DNA of 64,000 bases from Micromonospora sp. NBC_00421 (lineage in GTDB: Bacteria; Actinomycetota; Actinomycetes; Mycobacteriales; Micromonosporaceae), in NCBI RefSeq assembly GCF_036017915.1, contig NZ_CP107929.1, forward strand, positions 1,860,001-1,924,000, given 5' to 3'. A model generated the notes under the pieces. That model did not search any database and was not told the DNA's origin. It worked only from the letters and a program-made list of their open reading frames with translations. Position numbers and translations under genes: made by a program. Of this stretch, positions 26,383-35,140 are shown one piece after another (within the stretch, counting starts at the first letter, position 1; every line of letters starts with the position of its first letter).

Positions 26383-27591
26383 TCAGCCGATCGGTCCGGC
26401 GAAGGCGTCGACGGCCTGACGCGACACGGCCCCCTGCGTACCGCACAACGCGGCGACCAGGAACTGCGACCGGGCCCGGTTGATCGGGCTGGCCTGACCC
26501 GGTGCGGCGTACCGGATCAGGTTCTCGGCGAGGGTGACCTGGCGGCTGCCGTCGGCGCGGTGGAACGTGTACGTGCTGTGCCCGATCACGCCGCCGGTGT
26601 GCCCCCAGACCGGCCCGCAGGGCAGCTGCGCCCAGGACAGCCCCAGCCCGTAACCGGCGCTCGGGTCCGCCGGGTTGGCCACCACCGTCTGCATCGCGGC
26701 GAGCTGCGCCGGTGGCAGCAGCCGACCCGCCAGGAGGGCCCGGTAGAACCGGTTGACGTCGTGCGGAGTCGACACGATCTCCCCGGCCGCCCAGCCCCAG
26801 GACATGTTGTAGACGCTGAAGTCGCCGAGCGTCCCGTCCGTCAGCGGCACGTACGCCAGGGAGTGCGGGCCACGGATGTGGGTCCGGAGGCCGGGGAAGT
26901 AGGTGTCGCGCAACCCGAGGGGACGCAGGATGCGCCGGCCCACCTCGGCCGCGACCGTTTCACCGGTGAGCTGTTCCAGCAGCATGCCCAGGACGATGTA
27001 GTTGGTGTTGGAGTAGGAGTACGCCGCCCCCGGTGCGTGGGTCGCCGGCAGGGACAGCCCGATCCTCACCAACTCCGGCGGGGTGAACGTGCGGTGCCGC
27101 AGCGCCTCGAAGTCGTCCACGGTCCGCAGGATGGCCTCCGGGTAGTCACCGAGGCCGCTGGTGTGGTTGAGCAGCATCCGGACCGTGATCTGCCGGCCGG
27201 TCTCGCCGGGGATCAGGTCCGGCAGATAACCGGCGATCGGCGCGTCGAGCCGTACCCGGTGTTCCGCCTCCAGTTGCAGCAGCGCGGTGGCGACGAAGGT
27301 CTTGGTGAGGCTGCCGACCCGGTGCTGGAACCCGGGCCGGACCGGGCGGCCGGTGTCGACGTCCGCCACCCCGGCGGCGCCCTGCCAGGTCCGCCGGCCG
27401 GTGCGTACCTCGGCAAAGACCCCCGGCATACCGGCGGCCCGCTCGGCGTCGAGGAGCTGTTGCAGGACGCCACCGGTGTCGGGGCGGGTGGTGCCGGGCG
27501 CGGCGGCGGCCGGCGGCGCGGTCGGCAGCACCAGCAGCAGCACACCGCTGATCGCGCCAAGGAGGACTCTGTCTCGAATGAGGGATCGCAC
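26383..27591 (-). CDS. Secreted serine hydrolase of the beta-lactamase / DD-peptidase (class C) family
   Basis: A 402-residue exported protein with a signal peptide ending near PAAAAP at about residue 31. Class-C-type active-site motifs are visible: SLTK (nucleophile Ser and Lys near residue 94), YSN (in YSYSNTNY) and HTG (GHTGGV). Such enzymes act as D-alanyl-D-alanine carboxypeptidases, esterases or related amidases at the cell surface; true beta-lactamase activity cannot be assumed. It converges with the flavoprotein gene across about 115 bp in which I see no clear terminator. Regulation is not evident. Confidence 0.87.
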   Translation of the reverse strand: MRSLIRDRVLLGAISGVLLLVLPTAPPAAAAPGTTRPDTGGVLQQLLDAERAAGMPGVFAEVRTGRRTWQGAAGVADVDTGRPVRPGFQHRVGSLTKTFVATALLQLEAEHRVRLDAPIAGYLPDLIPGETGRQITVRMLLNHTSGLGDYPEAILRTVDDFEALRHRTFTPPELVRIGLSLPATHAPGAAYSYSNTNYIVLGMLLEQLTGETVAAEVGRRILRPLGLRDTYFPGLRTHIRGPHSLAYVPLTDGTLGDFSVYNMSWGWAAGEIVSTPHDVNRFYRALLAGRLLPPAQLAAMQTVVANPADPSAGYGLGLSWAQLPCGPVWGHTGGVIGHSTYTFHRADGSRQVTLAENLIRYAAPGQASPINRARSQFLVAALCGTQGAVSRQAVDAFAGPIG

Positions 27592-27727
27592 CGGCGAAGA
27601 CTATGGACGGGGCCGGTTCGCGGGCATCAGGTGAGTCCCCGACCTCGTCCACCGGTTCGTCTCAGGGGCGCGCTCGACTGTGGAACCGCTGTCGTACCGC
27701 AGGGGCCGCTGCCCCGCCGTCGCGCGG

Positions 27728-28969
27728 TCAGCCGGCGTCGGACAACCGGGCCGCCCGGCCGTACAGGTAACGCTGGCGGGGGAGGTTCGTCGACAGTCGG
27801 GCCGCGTGGGCGTACGCCTCCCGGGCCTCGGTGAGTTCGCCGGAGCGTTCCAACAGGTGTGCGCGGGCGGCGTACCACCTCGGGTCGTCGCCGATCCGGG
27901 CATCGGCGGCCAGCGCGTCGAGCAGGTGCAGCCCGGCGGCGGGGCCCCGGGCCATCGCCACCGCCACCGCGTGGTTGAGGGCCACCACCGGGCTGGCTGA
28001 GATCCGCATCAGCACCGCGTACAGGGCCTCGATCTGCGCCCAGTCGGTCTCCTCGGTGCTCGCCGCCTCGTCGTGCACCGCCGCGATCGCCGCCTGGAGC
28101 TGGTACGGCCCGACGTCCCCGCGCGGCAGCACCGTGCTGATCAGGGCCACCCCCTCGGCGATCTGGTCGGCCCGCCACCGACCGCGGTCCTGCTCGGCCA
28201 TCGGCACCAGTTCGCCGCCCGGGCCGACCCGGGCCGGGCCCCGGGCGTCGGTGAGCAGCATCAACGCCAGCAGCCCGGTCACCTCGGGGTCGTCCGGGAG
28301 CAGCCGGTGCAGCATCCGGGTCAGCCGGATCGCCTCGGTGGACAGCTCCACCCGGCGCAGGCGCGGGCCGGCGGTGCTGGCGTACCCCTCGTTGAAGATC
28401 AGGTAGAGCACCTGCCGGACCGCGTCGAGCCGGGCCTGACGCGCGGCGGCGTCGGGTAGGGCGAACGGCAGCCCGCTGTCCCGGATGCGCTGTTTGGCGC
28501 GGGTGATCCGCCGGGCCATGGTGCCCTCGGGCAGCAGGAACGCCCGTGCCACCTCGCCGGTGCTCAGCCCGCCGACGGCTCGCAGGGTCAACGCGATCTG
28601 GGCGGCCGGCGGCAGCGCCGGATGACAGCACAGGAACAGCAGCACCAGACTGTCGTCGCCCGGATCCCGATGGTCGGCCGCCGGGACGAGCCACCGCCCG
28701 GCCGGCACCGCCCGGCCAGCGTCGTCCTCCCGTCGGCGGCGGGCCTGCTCGCTGCGGAGCAGGTCGGTCAGCCGGCGGGCGGCCACGGTGATCAACCAGC
28801 CCCGGGGGTTGTCGGGCAGGCCGTCGACCGGCCAGCGCGTCGCGGCGGCCAGCAGCGCCTCCTGGACGGCGTCCTCTGCGGTGTCGAAGTGACCGTACCG
28901 GCGGACGAGCGCGCCGAGGACCTGCGGCGCGAGCACGCGCAGCAGGTCCTCGACGGCGGGTGGGCCCAT
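27728..28969 (-). CDS. ECF42-family RNA polymerase sigma factor with C-terminal extension
   Basis: A 413-residue ECF sigma factor. Region 2 lies at about residues 8-75 (DTAEDAVQEALLAA, WLITVAARRLTD) and region 4 at about 115-165 (GGLSTGEVARAFLLPEGTMARRITRAK). The long C-terminal DUF6596/TPR-like part from about 180 onward is the hallmark of group ECF42. The downstream-to-upstream neighbour encodes a DGPF (YciI) protein, the standard ECF42 partner, on the same strand 9 nt before the sigma start. There is no anti-sigma factor, as usual for this group. The stimulus is not known. Confidence 0.9.
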   Translation of the reverse strand: MGPPAVEDLLRVLAPQVLGALVRRYGHFDTAEDAVQEALLAAATRWPVDGLPDNPRGWLITVAARRLTDLLRSEQARRRREDDAGRAVPAGRWLVPAADHRDPGDDSLVLLFLCCHPALPPAAQIALTLRAVGGLSTGEVARAFLLPEGTMARRITRAKQRIRDSGLPFALPDAAARQARLDAVRQVLYLIFNEGYASTAGPRLRRVELSTEAIRLTRMLHRLLPDDPEVTGLLALMLLTDARGPARVGPGGELVPMAEQDRGRWRADQIAEGVALISTVLPRGDVGPYQLQAAIAAVHDEAASTEETDWAQIEALYAVLMRISASPVVALNHAVAVAMARGPAAGLHLLDALAADARIGDDPRWYAARAHLLERSGELTEAREAYAHAARLSTNLPRQRYLYGRAARLSDAG

Positions 28970-28978
28970 GATGACCGG

Positions 28979-29380
28979 TCAGCCGTCCAGGTCGTCGATG
29001 CCGTCGGCGACCGGCCGCACGTCCACGTATCCGCCCTCGGCGTCCGGGTCGACGAAGCGGGCGGCGATCTCGGTCGCCCGGTCGAAGCTGGCGCAGTCGA
29101 CGACGGTGAAACCCGCAAGCACCTCCTGCGTCTCCGGGTAGGGGCCGTCGGTGACCACCGGCGTGCCCTGCCGCAGCCGCACCCGCCGGGCGTGCACCGG
29201 GGCGGTCAACCCCTGCCCGTCGACCAGCTCGCCGGACTCGGCCAGCTCCTCGTGCACCGCCGCCATGTGGGCGTGCATCGCGGCGACCTGCTCCGGCGAC
29301 ATCGGCGGCTGGGCACCGGGGCGACCGGCCATCGCGTCGTAGAAGCGCTGCGTGCCGTACAACATGATCATGTATTTCAT
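28979..29380 (-). CDS. YciI-family DGPF protein, partner of the ECF42 sigma factor
   Basis: A 133-residue YCII-related protein with the characteristic VTDGPYPETQE segment (DGPF signature, here DGPY) and MKYMIMLYG start. ECF42 sigma factors are nearly always encoded with DGPF proteins and drive their expression. The gene ends 9 nt before the sigma start, so the two probably form one operon. The biochemical role of DGPF proteins is not established. A GAGGAGAA sequence supports the ATG at 29380. Confidence 0.9.
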   Translation of the reverse strand: MKYMIMLYGTQRFYDAMAGRPGAQPPMSPEQVAAMHAHMAAVHEELAESGELVDGQGLTAPVHARRVRLRQGTPVVTDGPYPETQEVLAGFTVVDCASFDRATEIAARFVDPDAEGGYVDVRPVADGIDDLDG

Positions 29381-29522
29381 GGGTTCTCCTCTCGGCCGGC
29401 CGCCGCGCGGCCGGACATCCGAGACGTCGGAGCCGCCGGGCCGACCCGGACACCGGACCCGAGGCTAACCGCCGACGATGCGGGGGACGCCGTGGTTGGC
29501 GGCGATTACCTATCGTGGTCCC

Positions 29523-29729
29523 ATGACGACGATGTGGGTGGTGCTCGGGGTGGCGGCACTGGCGACGGTGGGCACCGTCGGTTGGGTGGCCTGGCGCGAC
29601 CGGGCCCGCGCCGCCGGGGCCGAGGACCGGGCGGCCGGGCAGGACGCCCAGGCCAGAAAGCACCGGTACGAGATGGAGCGGCACCACGCCCAGAGCGAGA
29701 CGGTCCACCGGAACCAGCGGCATTCCTGA
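29523..29729 (+). CDS. Small single-pass membrane protein (68 aa)
   Basis: A 68-residue protein with one N-terminal membrane helix (about residues 3-22, MWVVLGVAALATVGTVGWVA) and a charged helical tail rich in Arg, Ala, Gln and His. The ATG at 29523 lies 6 nt after a TATCGT -10 element, which suggests a leaderless mRNA. It is divergent from the DGPF gene. No family recognised; function unknown. Confidence 0.6.
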   Translation: MTTMWVVLGVAALATVGTVGWVAWRDRARAAGAEDRAAGQDAQARKHRYEMERHHAQSETVHRNQRHS

Positions 29730-29845
29730 CCGGTCGGGCCGGGTCGATCCGGGTCGCCCATGGTCAACGGGACGCCGGCCGGGCATGATCGTTCCACGGT
29801 CGGGGTAGCACCGACCACAGGACCGGGACGCCTGGGAGGCACACG

Positions 29846-30607
29846 GTGACGGCAGGCTCGCGACGCCGCTCGCACGGACCACTCGTCGCCGCGCTGACGG
29901 CGCTTGTGGTGGCGGTCGGCTGCGCCGCCGGCGGGGTGGGGGAGAGTAGCCCGCAGCAGCCCCGGGAACCGGCCCCGCAGCGGTCGTCCCGCCCGGCGGC
30001 CTCGCCCGAGGCGCAGACCACCCGCGCCGACGGCACCACGAGCGTGGCCGAGTTCAAGAGCGACATCGACGACGCCGTCACCATCGCCGAGCGGTACTGG
30101 ACCGCCCAGTTCCGGGCCACCGGTCAGCAGTTCCGGCCGATCCGGCGGATCGTTCCCTACCAGCGGGAGGGCGAGGTCTCCTGCGCCGGGCAGGCGCTTC
30201 CCCGCAACAACGCGGTCTACTGCTCCCAGGGCGACTTCATCGCCTACGACGTCAACTGGTCGGTGGCGGCGTTCCGGCAGGTCGGTGACGCGTTCGTGTT
30301 CTACCTGCTGGGTCACGAGTACGCCCACGGCATCCAGGTCCGGCTCGGCATCCGCGCCGACTTCACCATCCAGCAGGAGTTGCAGGCCGACTGCATGGCC
30401 GGGGCGTACCTCGGTGACTCGGTCCGCGACGGCACCCTGAAACTCGACGCCGGTGACCTGGACGAGTTCCGCGAAGGGCTGCTCGCCGTCGGCGACGACC
30501 CCGACCAGCCGTGGTTCGCCGAGGGGTCGCACGGCACCGCCGAGCAGCGCACCGACTGGTTCTTCCGCGGCTACGAGAAGTCCCTGGACGCCTGCAACCT
30601 CGGCTGA
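29846..30607 (+). CDS. Neutral zinc metallopeptidase-like lipoprotein (YpfJ-type)
   Basis: A 253-residue secreted lipoprotein. A basic start, a hydrophobic stretch and a Cys26 lipobox (VAVGC) lead to a disordered Pro/Ser-rich linker. The putative neutral zinc metallopeptidase domain follows, with HEYAH at 157-161 and the third-ligand helix QELQADCMAGAYLG. Cys residues around SCAGQ, VYCSQG and DACNLG may form disulfides. The start is the GTG at 29846. Family activity is predicted from the HExxH motif only; no substrate is known. It is a single gene with short spacing to its neighbours. Confidence 0.82.
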   Translation: MTAGSRRRSHGPLVAALTALVVAVGCAAGGVGESSPQQPREPAPQRSSRPAASPEAQTTRADGTTSVAEFKSDIDDAVTIAERYWTAQFRATGQQFRPIRRIVPYQREGEVSCAGQALPRNNAVYCSQGDFIAYDVNWSVAAFRQVGDAFVFYLLGHEYAHGIQVRLGIRADFTIQQELQADCMAGAYLGDSVRDGTLKLDAGDLDEFREGLLAVGDDPDQPWFAEGSHGTAEQRTDWFFRGYEKSLDACNLG

Positions 30608-30703
30608 GGAGCAGGTCACGTCCGGGCGGCGTGGCGGCGGGCGGTCCCGGCCGGGCTGGCAGGATCGCCCGGGAGACCACCACCCGACCGCCAGGAGGAT
30701 CCG

Positions 30704-31375
30704 CTGAGCAGCCCACACCCCGCCGCCGTGCTCTTCGACATGGACGGCACCCTGGTCGACAGCGAGAAGCTCTGGGACATCGCCCTGTACGAGTTGGCCG
30801 CCGAGTACGGCGGCACCCTGACCGGCCCGGCGCGGCGCGCGATGATCGGCACCGCGATGGCCGCGTCGATGCGCATCCTCCACGACGACCTCGGTCAACC
30901 CGAGCGGGATCCGCAGGCCAGCGCCGAGTGGATCCAGGCGCGGATCCTGGAGCTGTTCCGCACCGGGCTGCGCTGGCGGCCGGGCGCGCTGGCCCTGCTG
31001 CGGGCGGTCCGCGCGGCCGGCATCCCCACCGCGCTCGTCACCTCCAGCGGCCGGTCGCTGGTCGAGGTGGCCCTGGACACCCTCGGGCGGGACAGCTTCG
31101 ACGCGGTGGTCTGCGGCGACGAGGTGGACTCGGCCAAGCCGCACCCGGAGCCGTACCTGACGGCCGCCCGGTTGTTGGGTGTCCCGATCGGTCGGTGCGT
31201 GGCGATCGAGGACTCGCCGACCGGGGTGGCCAGCGCGCTCGCCGCCGGTGCGGCGGTGCTTGCCGTACCGGCGGAGGTGCCGGTGCCGCCGACCGACGGC
31301 GTACACCAGTTGGAGAGCCTGACCGCGGCGGACCTGGAGCTGCTGGCGGCGCTGCTCGGCGAGCCACCGGCCTGA
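30704..31375 (+). CDS. HAD-superfamily hydrolase (beta-phosphoglucomutase-like phosphatase)
   Basis: A 223-residue subfamily-IA HAD enzyme. The nucleophile motif FDMDGTLVDSE carries the catalytic Asp pair; TSSGRS supplies motif II; KPHPEPY supplies the motif III Lys; and EDSPTGVASA supplies motif IV. Relatives dephosphorylate sugar phosphates or interconvert phosphoglucose. The start is ambiguous: AGGAGG (30693-30698) lies 5 nt before a CTG at 30704, while the first in-frame GTG (30728) is 29 nt downstream of it. I chose the CTG, a rare start. The gene ends before a strong terminator. Confidence 0.85.
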   Translation: MSSPHPAAVLFDMDGTLVDSEKLWDIALYELAAEYGGTLTGPARRAMIGTAMAASMRILHDDLGQPERDPQASAEWIQARILELFRTGLRWRPGALALLRAVRAAGIPTALVTSSGRSLVEVALDTLGRDSFDAVVCGDEVDSAKPHPEPYLTAARLLGVPIGRCVAIEDSPTGVASALAAGAAVLAVPAEVPVPPTDGVHQLESLTAADLELLAALLGEPPA

Positions 31376-31417
31376 GCTGGCCCCACCTGCGGTGTCGGCC
31401 GGCATGCGCGGCTATGA

Positions 31418-31453
31418 CGAAGGGGGTTCCGCCGACCGGCGGAACCCCCTTCG
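31418..31453. terminator. Bidirectional hairpin terminator between convergent HAD and FtsX genes
   Basis: Perfect 16-nt arms (31418-31433 and 31438-31453) with loop GACC sit between two convergent genes, 43 nt from one stop and 13 nt from the other. It serves both strands. Confidence 0.85.
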
Positions 31454-31465
31454 CGGTGAGTGGGA

Positions 31466-34018
31466 TCAGTCGTGCGCGATCGCGCCCAGCACGTTGATCC
31501 GGGCCGCCCGGATCGCCGGGAGCACCGCCGCCACCACGCCGATGACGGCCGCCAGCAACAGGAACAGCCCCATCTGACCCCAGGGCAGGATCAGGTCGGT
31601 GATGCCGTCGTCCTTGAGCGCCCGGACCACCGCCGCGCCGAGGCCGACGCCGACCACGATCCCGAGCAGCGCCCCGAAGACGGAGATCACCACCGCCTCC
31701 ACGGTGATCATCCGCATGGTCTGGGCCCGGCGCAGCCCGATCGCCCGCAGCAGGCCCAGCTCGCGGGTCCGCTCCAGCACCGACAGGGCCAGCGTGTTGA
31801 CGATGCCGAGCACCGCGATCACGATGGCCAGCGCCAGCAGGATCTGGATCATCGTGAGCAGGCTGTCCAACTGGCCGGTCTGCTGCGCGATGAACGCTTC
31901 CCGGTCGGCCACCGACACCTCCGGGCTGTCGGCGAGCAGGGCCTCCAGCTGCGCCTGTACGCCCGCCACCGGCGTTCCGGGTGCCAGTTGGACGAACCCC
32001 TGGTTGGGCTTCGGGATGGCGAAGTCCTGCACCGCCTGCGGCGGCAACTGCACCGGGCTGGTCAGCTCGGAACTCTGGTAGATGCCGCTGACCGTGTAGG
32101 TGCGTGGCTCGCCCCGGGAGGCCTGCACGGTCACCTTCGACCCGACCGAGATGTTGCGGGACTCGGCGGTGTCCGAGCTGAACAGCATCTGGTCCGGGCC
32201 GAGCCGGCTGATGTCACCGGCGGTGGCCTTCGCCCCGAAGATCCGCTGCAACGCGCTCACGTCGCTGGACGCGGCCAGCCAGGTGACCTTCCCGTCGACC
32301 ATTCCCATGTCGCCGTACTCGCCGTCGGCGAGCTGGACACCGGGCAGCGCCGCCGCCTTCGCCAACACCGCCGGGTCGAAGCTGGCCGGGCGGGAACCAC
32401 CCGACGCCCCGGAGATCACCAGCTCGGCCTTGATGGTGTCCCGGGCCAGAGCGCCGATGCTGCCCTTCGCCGAGTCCAGGATCACCGTCACCCCGGTCAC
32501 CAGGGCGATGCCGACCATCAACGCCGCGGCGGTGATCGCCGTGCGGCGCGGGTTGCGACCGGAGTTGAGCCGACCCAGCTTGCCCGGCACCGACCAGGCG
32601 AAGACCGCCCCCAGCAGGGAGACCACCGGTCGGCTGATCAGCGGGGTCAGCAACGCCACCCCGATGAAGGCGAACAGCACCCCACCCAGGATGACGGCCA
32701 GCGTGTTGTCGTCGGCGGTGCCGCTGAGCCCGAGGAACAACAGCACCGCACCGATCCCGGTGATCACGCCGCCGGTCACGGTCACCCTGGTCAAGGGCCG
32801 GTCCGGGTTGGCGACGTCCTGCATCGCCGCGATCGGCGGGATGCGCGACGCCCGCAGCGCCGGCAGCAGCGCCGCCACCACCGTGATCACCAGACCGACC
32901 GCGAACGAGCCGATCACCGCCGAGGACGGCACCCCGATCCCGGCCAGCGTCAGCCCACCCGCCAGGTTGCCGAAGACGTACGCCAGCAGCGCGCCGATGC
33001 CGATGCCGGCGCCCAGCCCCAGCACCGAGGCGATCAGGCCGATCGCCACCGCCTCCAGCACCACCGAGCCGATGATCTGCCTACCGCTGGCCCCGATCGC
33101 CCGCATCAGGGCCAGTTCCCGGGTCCGCTGGGCCACGATGATCGAGAAGGTGTTGAGGATGAGGAAGGTGCCCACCAGCAGCGCGACGGCGGCGAACCCG
33201 AGCAGGATCTTGTTGAAGAAGGACAGGCCCTCCTTCAGGCTCGCCGAGGCGTCCGCCGACAGCTGTGCGCCGGTCTTGACCTCGACGTCGCCGCCCAGCG
33301 TCCGGGCCAGGTCGTCGCGCAACGCGGTGTCGTCGACCCCGTCGGCGGCCCGGACCGTGACGTTGGTGAAGACGTCCCGCGCGCCGAGCAGCAACCGCTG
33401 GGCCACCGGCGTGGTGAAGGCGACCTCGTTGACCCCGCCGATCGAGTCCCGGTCACCGCTGTAACCGAAGACCCCGACCAGGGTGAAGGTCTCCTTCGGC
33501 GACAGCGGGGTCAGCACCCCGACCCGGTCGCCCACCTTCACCTTGCCCGCCTGCGCCAGCGCCGCGTTCACGACGATCTCGTCGTCCGCCCGGGGCTCCC
33601 GCCCCTCCCGCAGCTTCACCAGGTCGCTCTCGCCCCGCCAGTTCGCCCCGAGCTGCGGCGGCCCGAACGAGGTGACCACCTTGCCGTTGCTGCCGATCAG
33701 CTGGGCCCCGTCGGTGGTGACCACCCCGGTGGCCTCGGCCACCCCGGCGACCTCGCGGACCCGTTGCACAGTGGCCGCCGGCACCGTCGCCGGCACCTGC
33801 TCACCCTGCATCTCGCCGAGCGCCACCTTGGGCTTGCCGGCGACGTTGACGTCGATGCCCTCGTACGCGTCGGCGAAGACCGCGTCGAACGAGCGGCCCA
33901 GGGTGTCGGTGAGCACGAACGCCCCCGAGACGAACATGACGCCCAGCACCACGGCCAGGCCGGACAACAGCAGGCGCACCTTGCGCGCCAGCAGACTCTT
34001 GAGGGTGGCCCGCAACAT
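31466..34018 (-). CDS. FtsX-like ABC transporter permease (MacB/LolC-type, two FtsX domains)
   Basis: An 850-residue permease. An N-terminal helix (RVRLLLSGLAVVLGVMFVS) and a large extracytoplasmic domain are followed by a first FtsX helix triplet, then a second large outer domain and a second FtsX triplet ending near GQMGLFLLLAAVIGVVAAVLPA. Such proteins power the mechanical transport or extrusion of lipids, lipoproteins or peptides; the ATPase is encoded directly upstream. Its ATG overlaps the ATPase stop by one base (TGATG). The bidirectional terminator lies 13 nt downstream. Substrate unknown. Confidence 0.92.
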   Translation of the reverse strand: MLRATLKSLLARKVRLLLSGLAVVLGVMFVSGAFVLTDTLGRSFDAVFADAYEGIDVNVAGKPKVALGEMQGEQVPATVPAATVQRVREVAGVAEATGVVTTDGAQLIGSNGKVVTSFGPPQLGANWRGESDLVKLREGREPRADDEIVVNAALAQAGKVKVGDRVGVLTPLSPKETFTLVGVFGYSGDRDSIGGVNEVAFTTPVAQRLLLGARDVFTNVTVRAADGVDDTALRDDLARTLGGDVEVKTGAQLSADASASLKEGLSFFNKILLGFAAVALLVGTFLILNTFSIIVAQRTRELALMRAIGASGRQIIGSVVLEAVAIGLIASVLGLGAGIGIGALLAYVFGNLAGGLTLAGIGVPSSAVIGSFAVGLVITVVAALLPALRASRIPPIAAMQDVANPDRPLTRVTVTGGVITGIGAVLLFLGLSGTADDNTLAVILGGVLFAFIGVALLTPLISRPVVSLLGAVFAWSVPGKLGRLNSGRNPRRTAITAAALMVGIALVTGVTVILDSAKGSIGALARDTIKAELVISGASGGSRPASFDPAVLAKAAALPGVQLADGEYGDMGMVDGKVTWLAASSDVSALQRIFGAKATAGDISRLGPDQMLFSSDTAESRNISVGSKVTVQASRGEPRTYTVSGIYQSSELTSPVQLPPQAVQDFAIPKPNQGFVQLAPGTPVAGVQAQLEALLADSPEVSVADREAFIAQQTGQLDSLLTMIQILLALAIVIAVLGIVNTLALSVLERTRELGLLRAIGLRRAQTMRMITVEAVVISVFGALLGIVVGVGLGAAVVRALKDDGITDLILPWGQMGLFLLLAAVIGVVAAVLPAIRAARINVLGAIAHD

Positions 34019-34785
34019 CAGCCGGCCACCTCGACCGGGGTGTCCAGCTTCTTCATGGTGTCCAGCACCGTGTCGGCGGTCGGCTCGATCAGCTCCGAGA
34101 CGATCTGCCCGTCGGCGAGGAAGACCACCCGGTCGGCGTACGCGGCGGCGGTCGGGTCGTGGGTGACCATCACGATCGTCTGCCCGTGCTCGCGTACCGA
34201 GTTGCGCAGGAAGTTGAGCACCTCCGCGCCGGAGCGGGAGTCCAGGTTACCGGTCGGCTCGTCGGCGAAGATCACCTCGGGGCGGGCGACAAGCGCCCGC
34301 GCGCAGGCGACCCGCTGCTGCTGACCACCGGAGAGCTGCGACGGCCGGTGCCCCAGCCGGTCCCGCAGACCCACCGTGTCGATCACCGTGTCGTACCAGG
34401 CCGGGTCGGGTTTGCGACCGGCGATCGACATCGGCAGCAGGATGTTCTCCTGGGCGGTGAGCGTGGGCAGCAGGTTGAACTGCTGGAAGATGAAGCCCAC
34501 CTTGTCGCGGCGCAGCTTCGTCAGACCCGAGTCACCCAGCCCGGTCACGGTGGTCTCGCCGATCTGCACGGTGCCCCTGCTCACCGAGTCCAACCCGGCC
34601 AGACAGTGCATCAACGTCGACTTGCCCGAGCCCGACGGGCCCATGATCGCGGTGAATCTGCCCCGCTCGAACTCGGCGCTGACCCCGCGTAACGCGGCGA
34701 CCTGCGCCTCGCCGGTGCCGTACACCTTCCACACGTCGTTCGCCCGGGCCGCGGCCGGTGATTGCCGGCCTACCGTCACGGTCAC
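34018..34785 (-). CDS. ABC transporter ATP-binding protein (LolD/MacB type)
   Basis: A 255-residue ATPase with Walker A (GPSGSGKST), Q-loop (FIFQQFNLL), signature LSGGQQQR, Walker B (VIFADEPT) and H-loop (VMVTHD). It energises the FtsX-like permease encoded next. The GTG at 34785 has GAAGAGG 8 nt upstream. A longer open frame to 34974 lacks a ribosome-binding site. The TCS genes lie on the same strand upstream, so the exporter may answer to that kinase. Confidence 0.93.
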   Translation of the reverse strand: MTVTVGRQSPAAARANDVWKVYGTGEAQVAALRGVSAEFERGRFTAIMGPSGSGKSTLMHCLAGLDSVSRGTVQIGETTVTGLGDSGLTKLRRDKVGFIFQQFNLLPTLTAQENILLPMSIAGRKPDPAWYDTVIDTVGLRDRLGHRPSQLSGGQQQRVACARALVARPEVIFADEPTGNLDSRSGAEVLNFLRNSVREHGQTIVMVTHDPTAAAYADRVVFLADGQIVSELIEPTADTVLDTMKKLDTPVEVAG

Positions 34786-35140
34786 GTCATCTACCTCTTC
34801 CGTCTGGCTGTGTATGCCCCACCGCCCCCGCTGGTCGGTGGGGTAGCTCCCATCCTCGGTGCCGTCCGGCGCGGATCCGTCCGACCGTGGGTTGACCCGG
34901 CGCGGATTTCCCGCTGCGGGTGGGCCCGGAGATCGTCTCAGGGTTCTCCCCGAGCCGTCCGCCGATCGCGCCACACCCCGCAGTGCGCTGGGGTGTCGGC
35001 GTCGACGCTAGAGCCTGACGTCACGTCACGGTCAACCGCGCCGCGCCGTCCTCCGTCACGGTAGGTGAGCACGACAACGCTGCCATCGGCCCACCGGCCT
35101 CACTGTGGGTACACCCCGGGGCGGACCCGCCACCGGTCGG
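34786..35140. other. 355-bp regulatory region upstream of the ABC exporter
   Basis: No gene is seen. On the reverse strand it carries a promoter candidate (TTGACC, 35030-35035; TAGCGT, 35005-35010), a TGACGTCA palindrome (35016-35023) and a CGTCACGGT direct repeat at 35024-35032 and 35054-35062, exactly 30 bp apart. This arrangement would suit a response regulator bound at the -35 region. Confidence 0.5.
35005..35035 (-). promoter_or_regulatory. Candidate promoter of the ABC exporter operon
   Basis: TTGACC (35030-35035) and TAGCGT (35005-35010) on the reverse strand are separated by 19 bp; a shifted TCTAGC gives 17 bp. The transcript would start roughly 210 nt before the ATPase gene. Confidence 0.45.

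Noticed and set aside
31460..34324. 954-residue open frame on the forward strand
   Set aside because: It is antisense to the FtsX permease and ATPase genes, with a low-complexity Arg/Gln/His composition typical of shadow frames.
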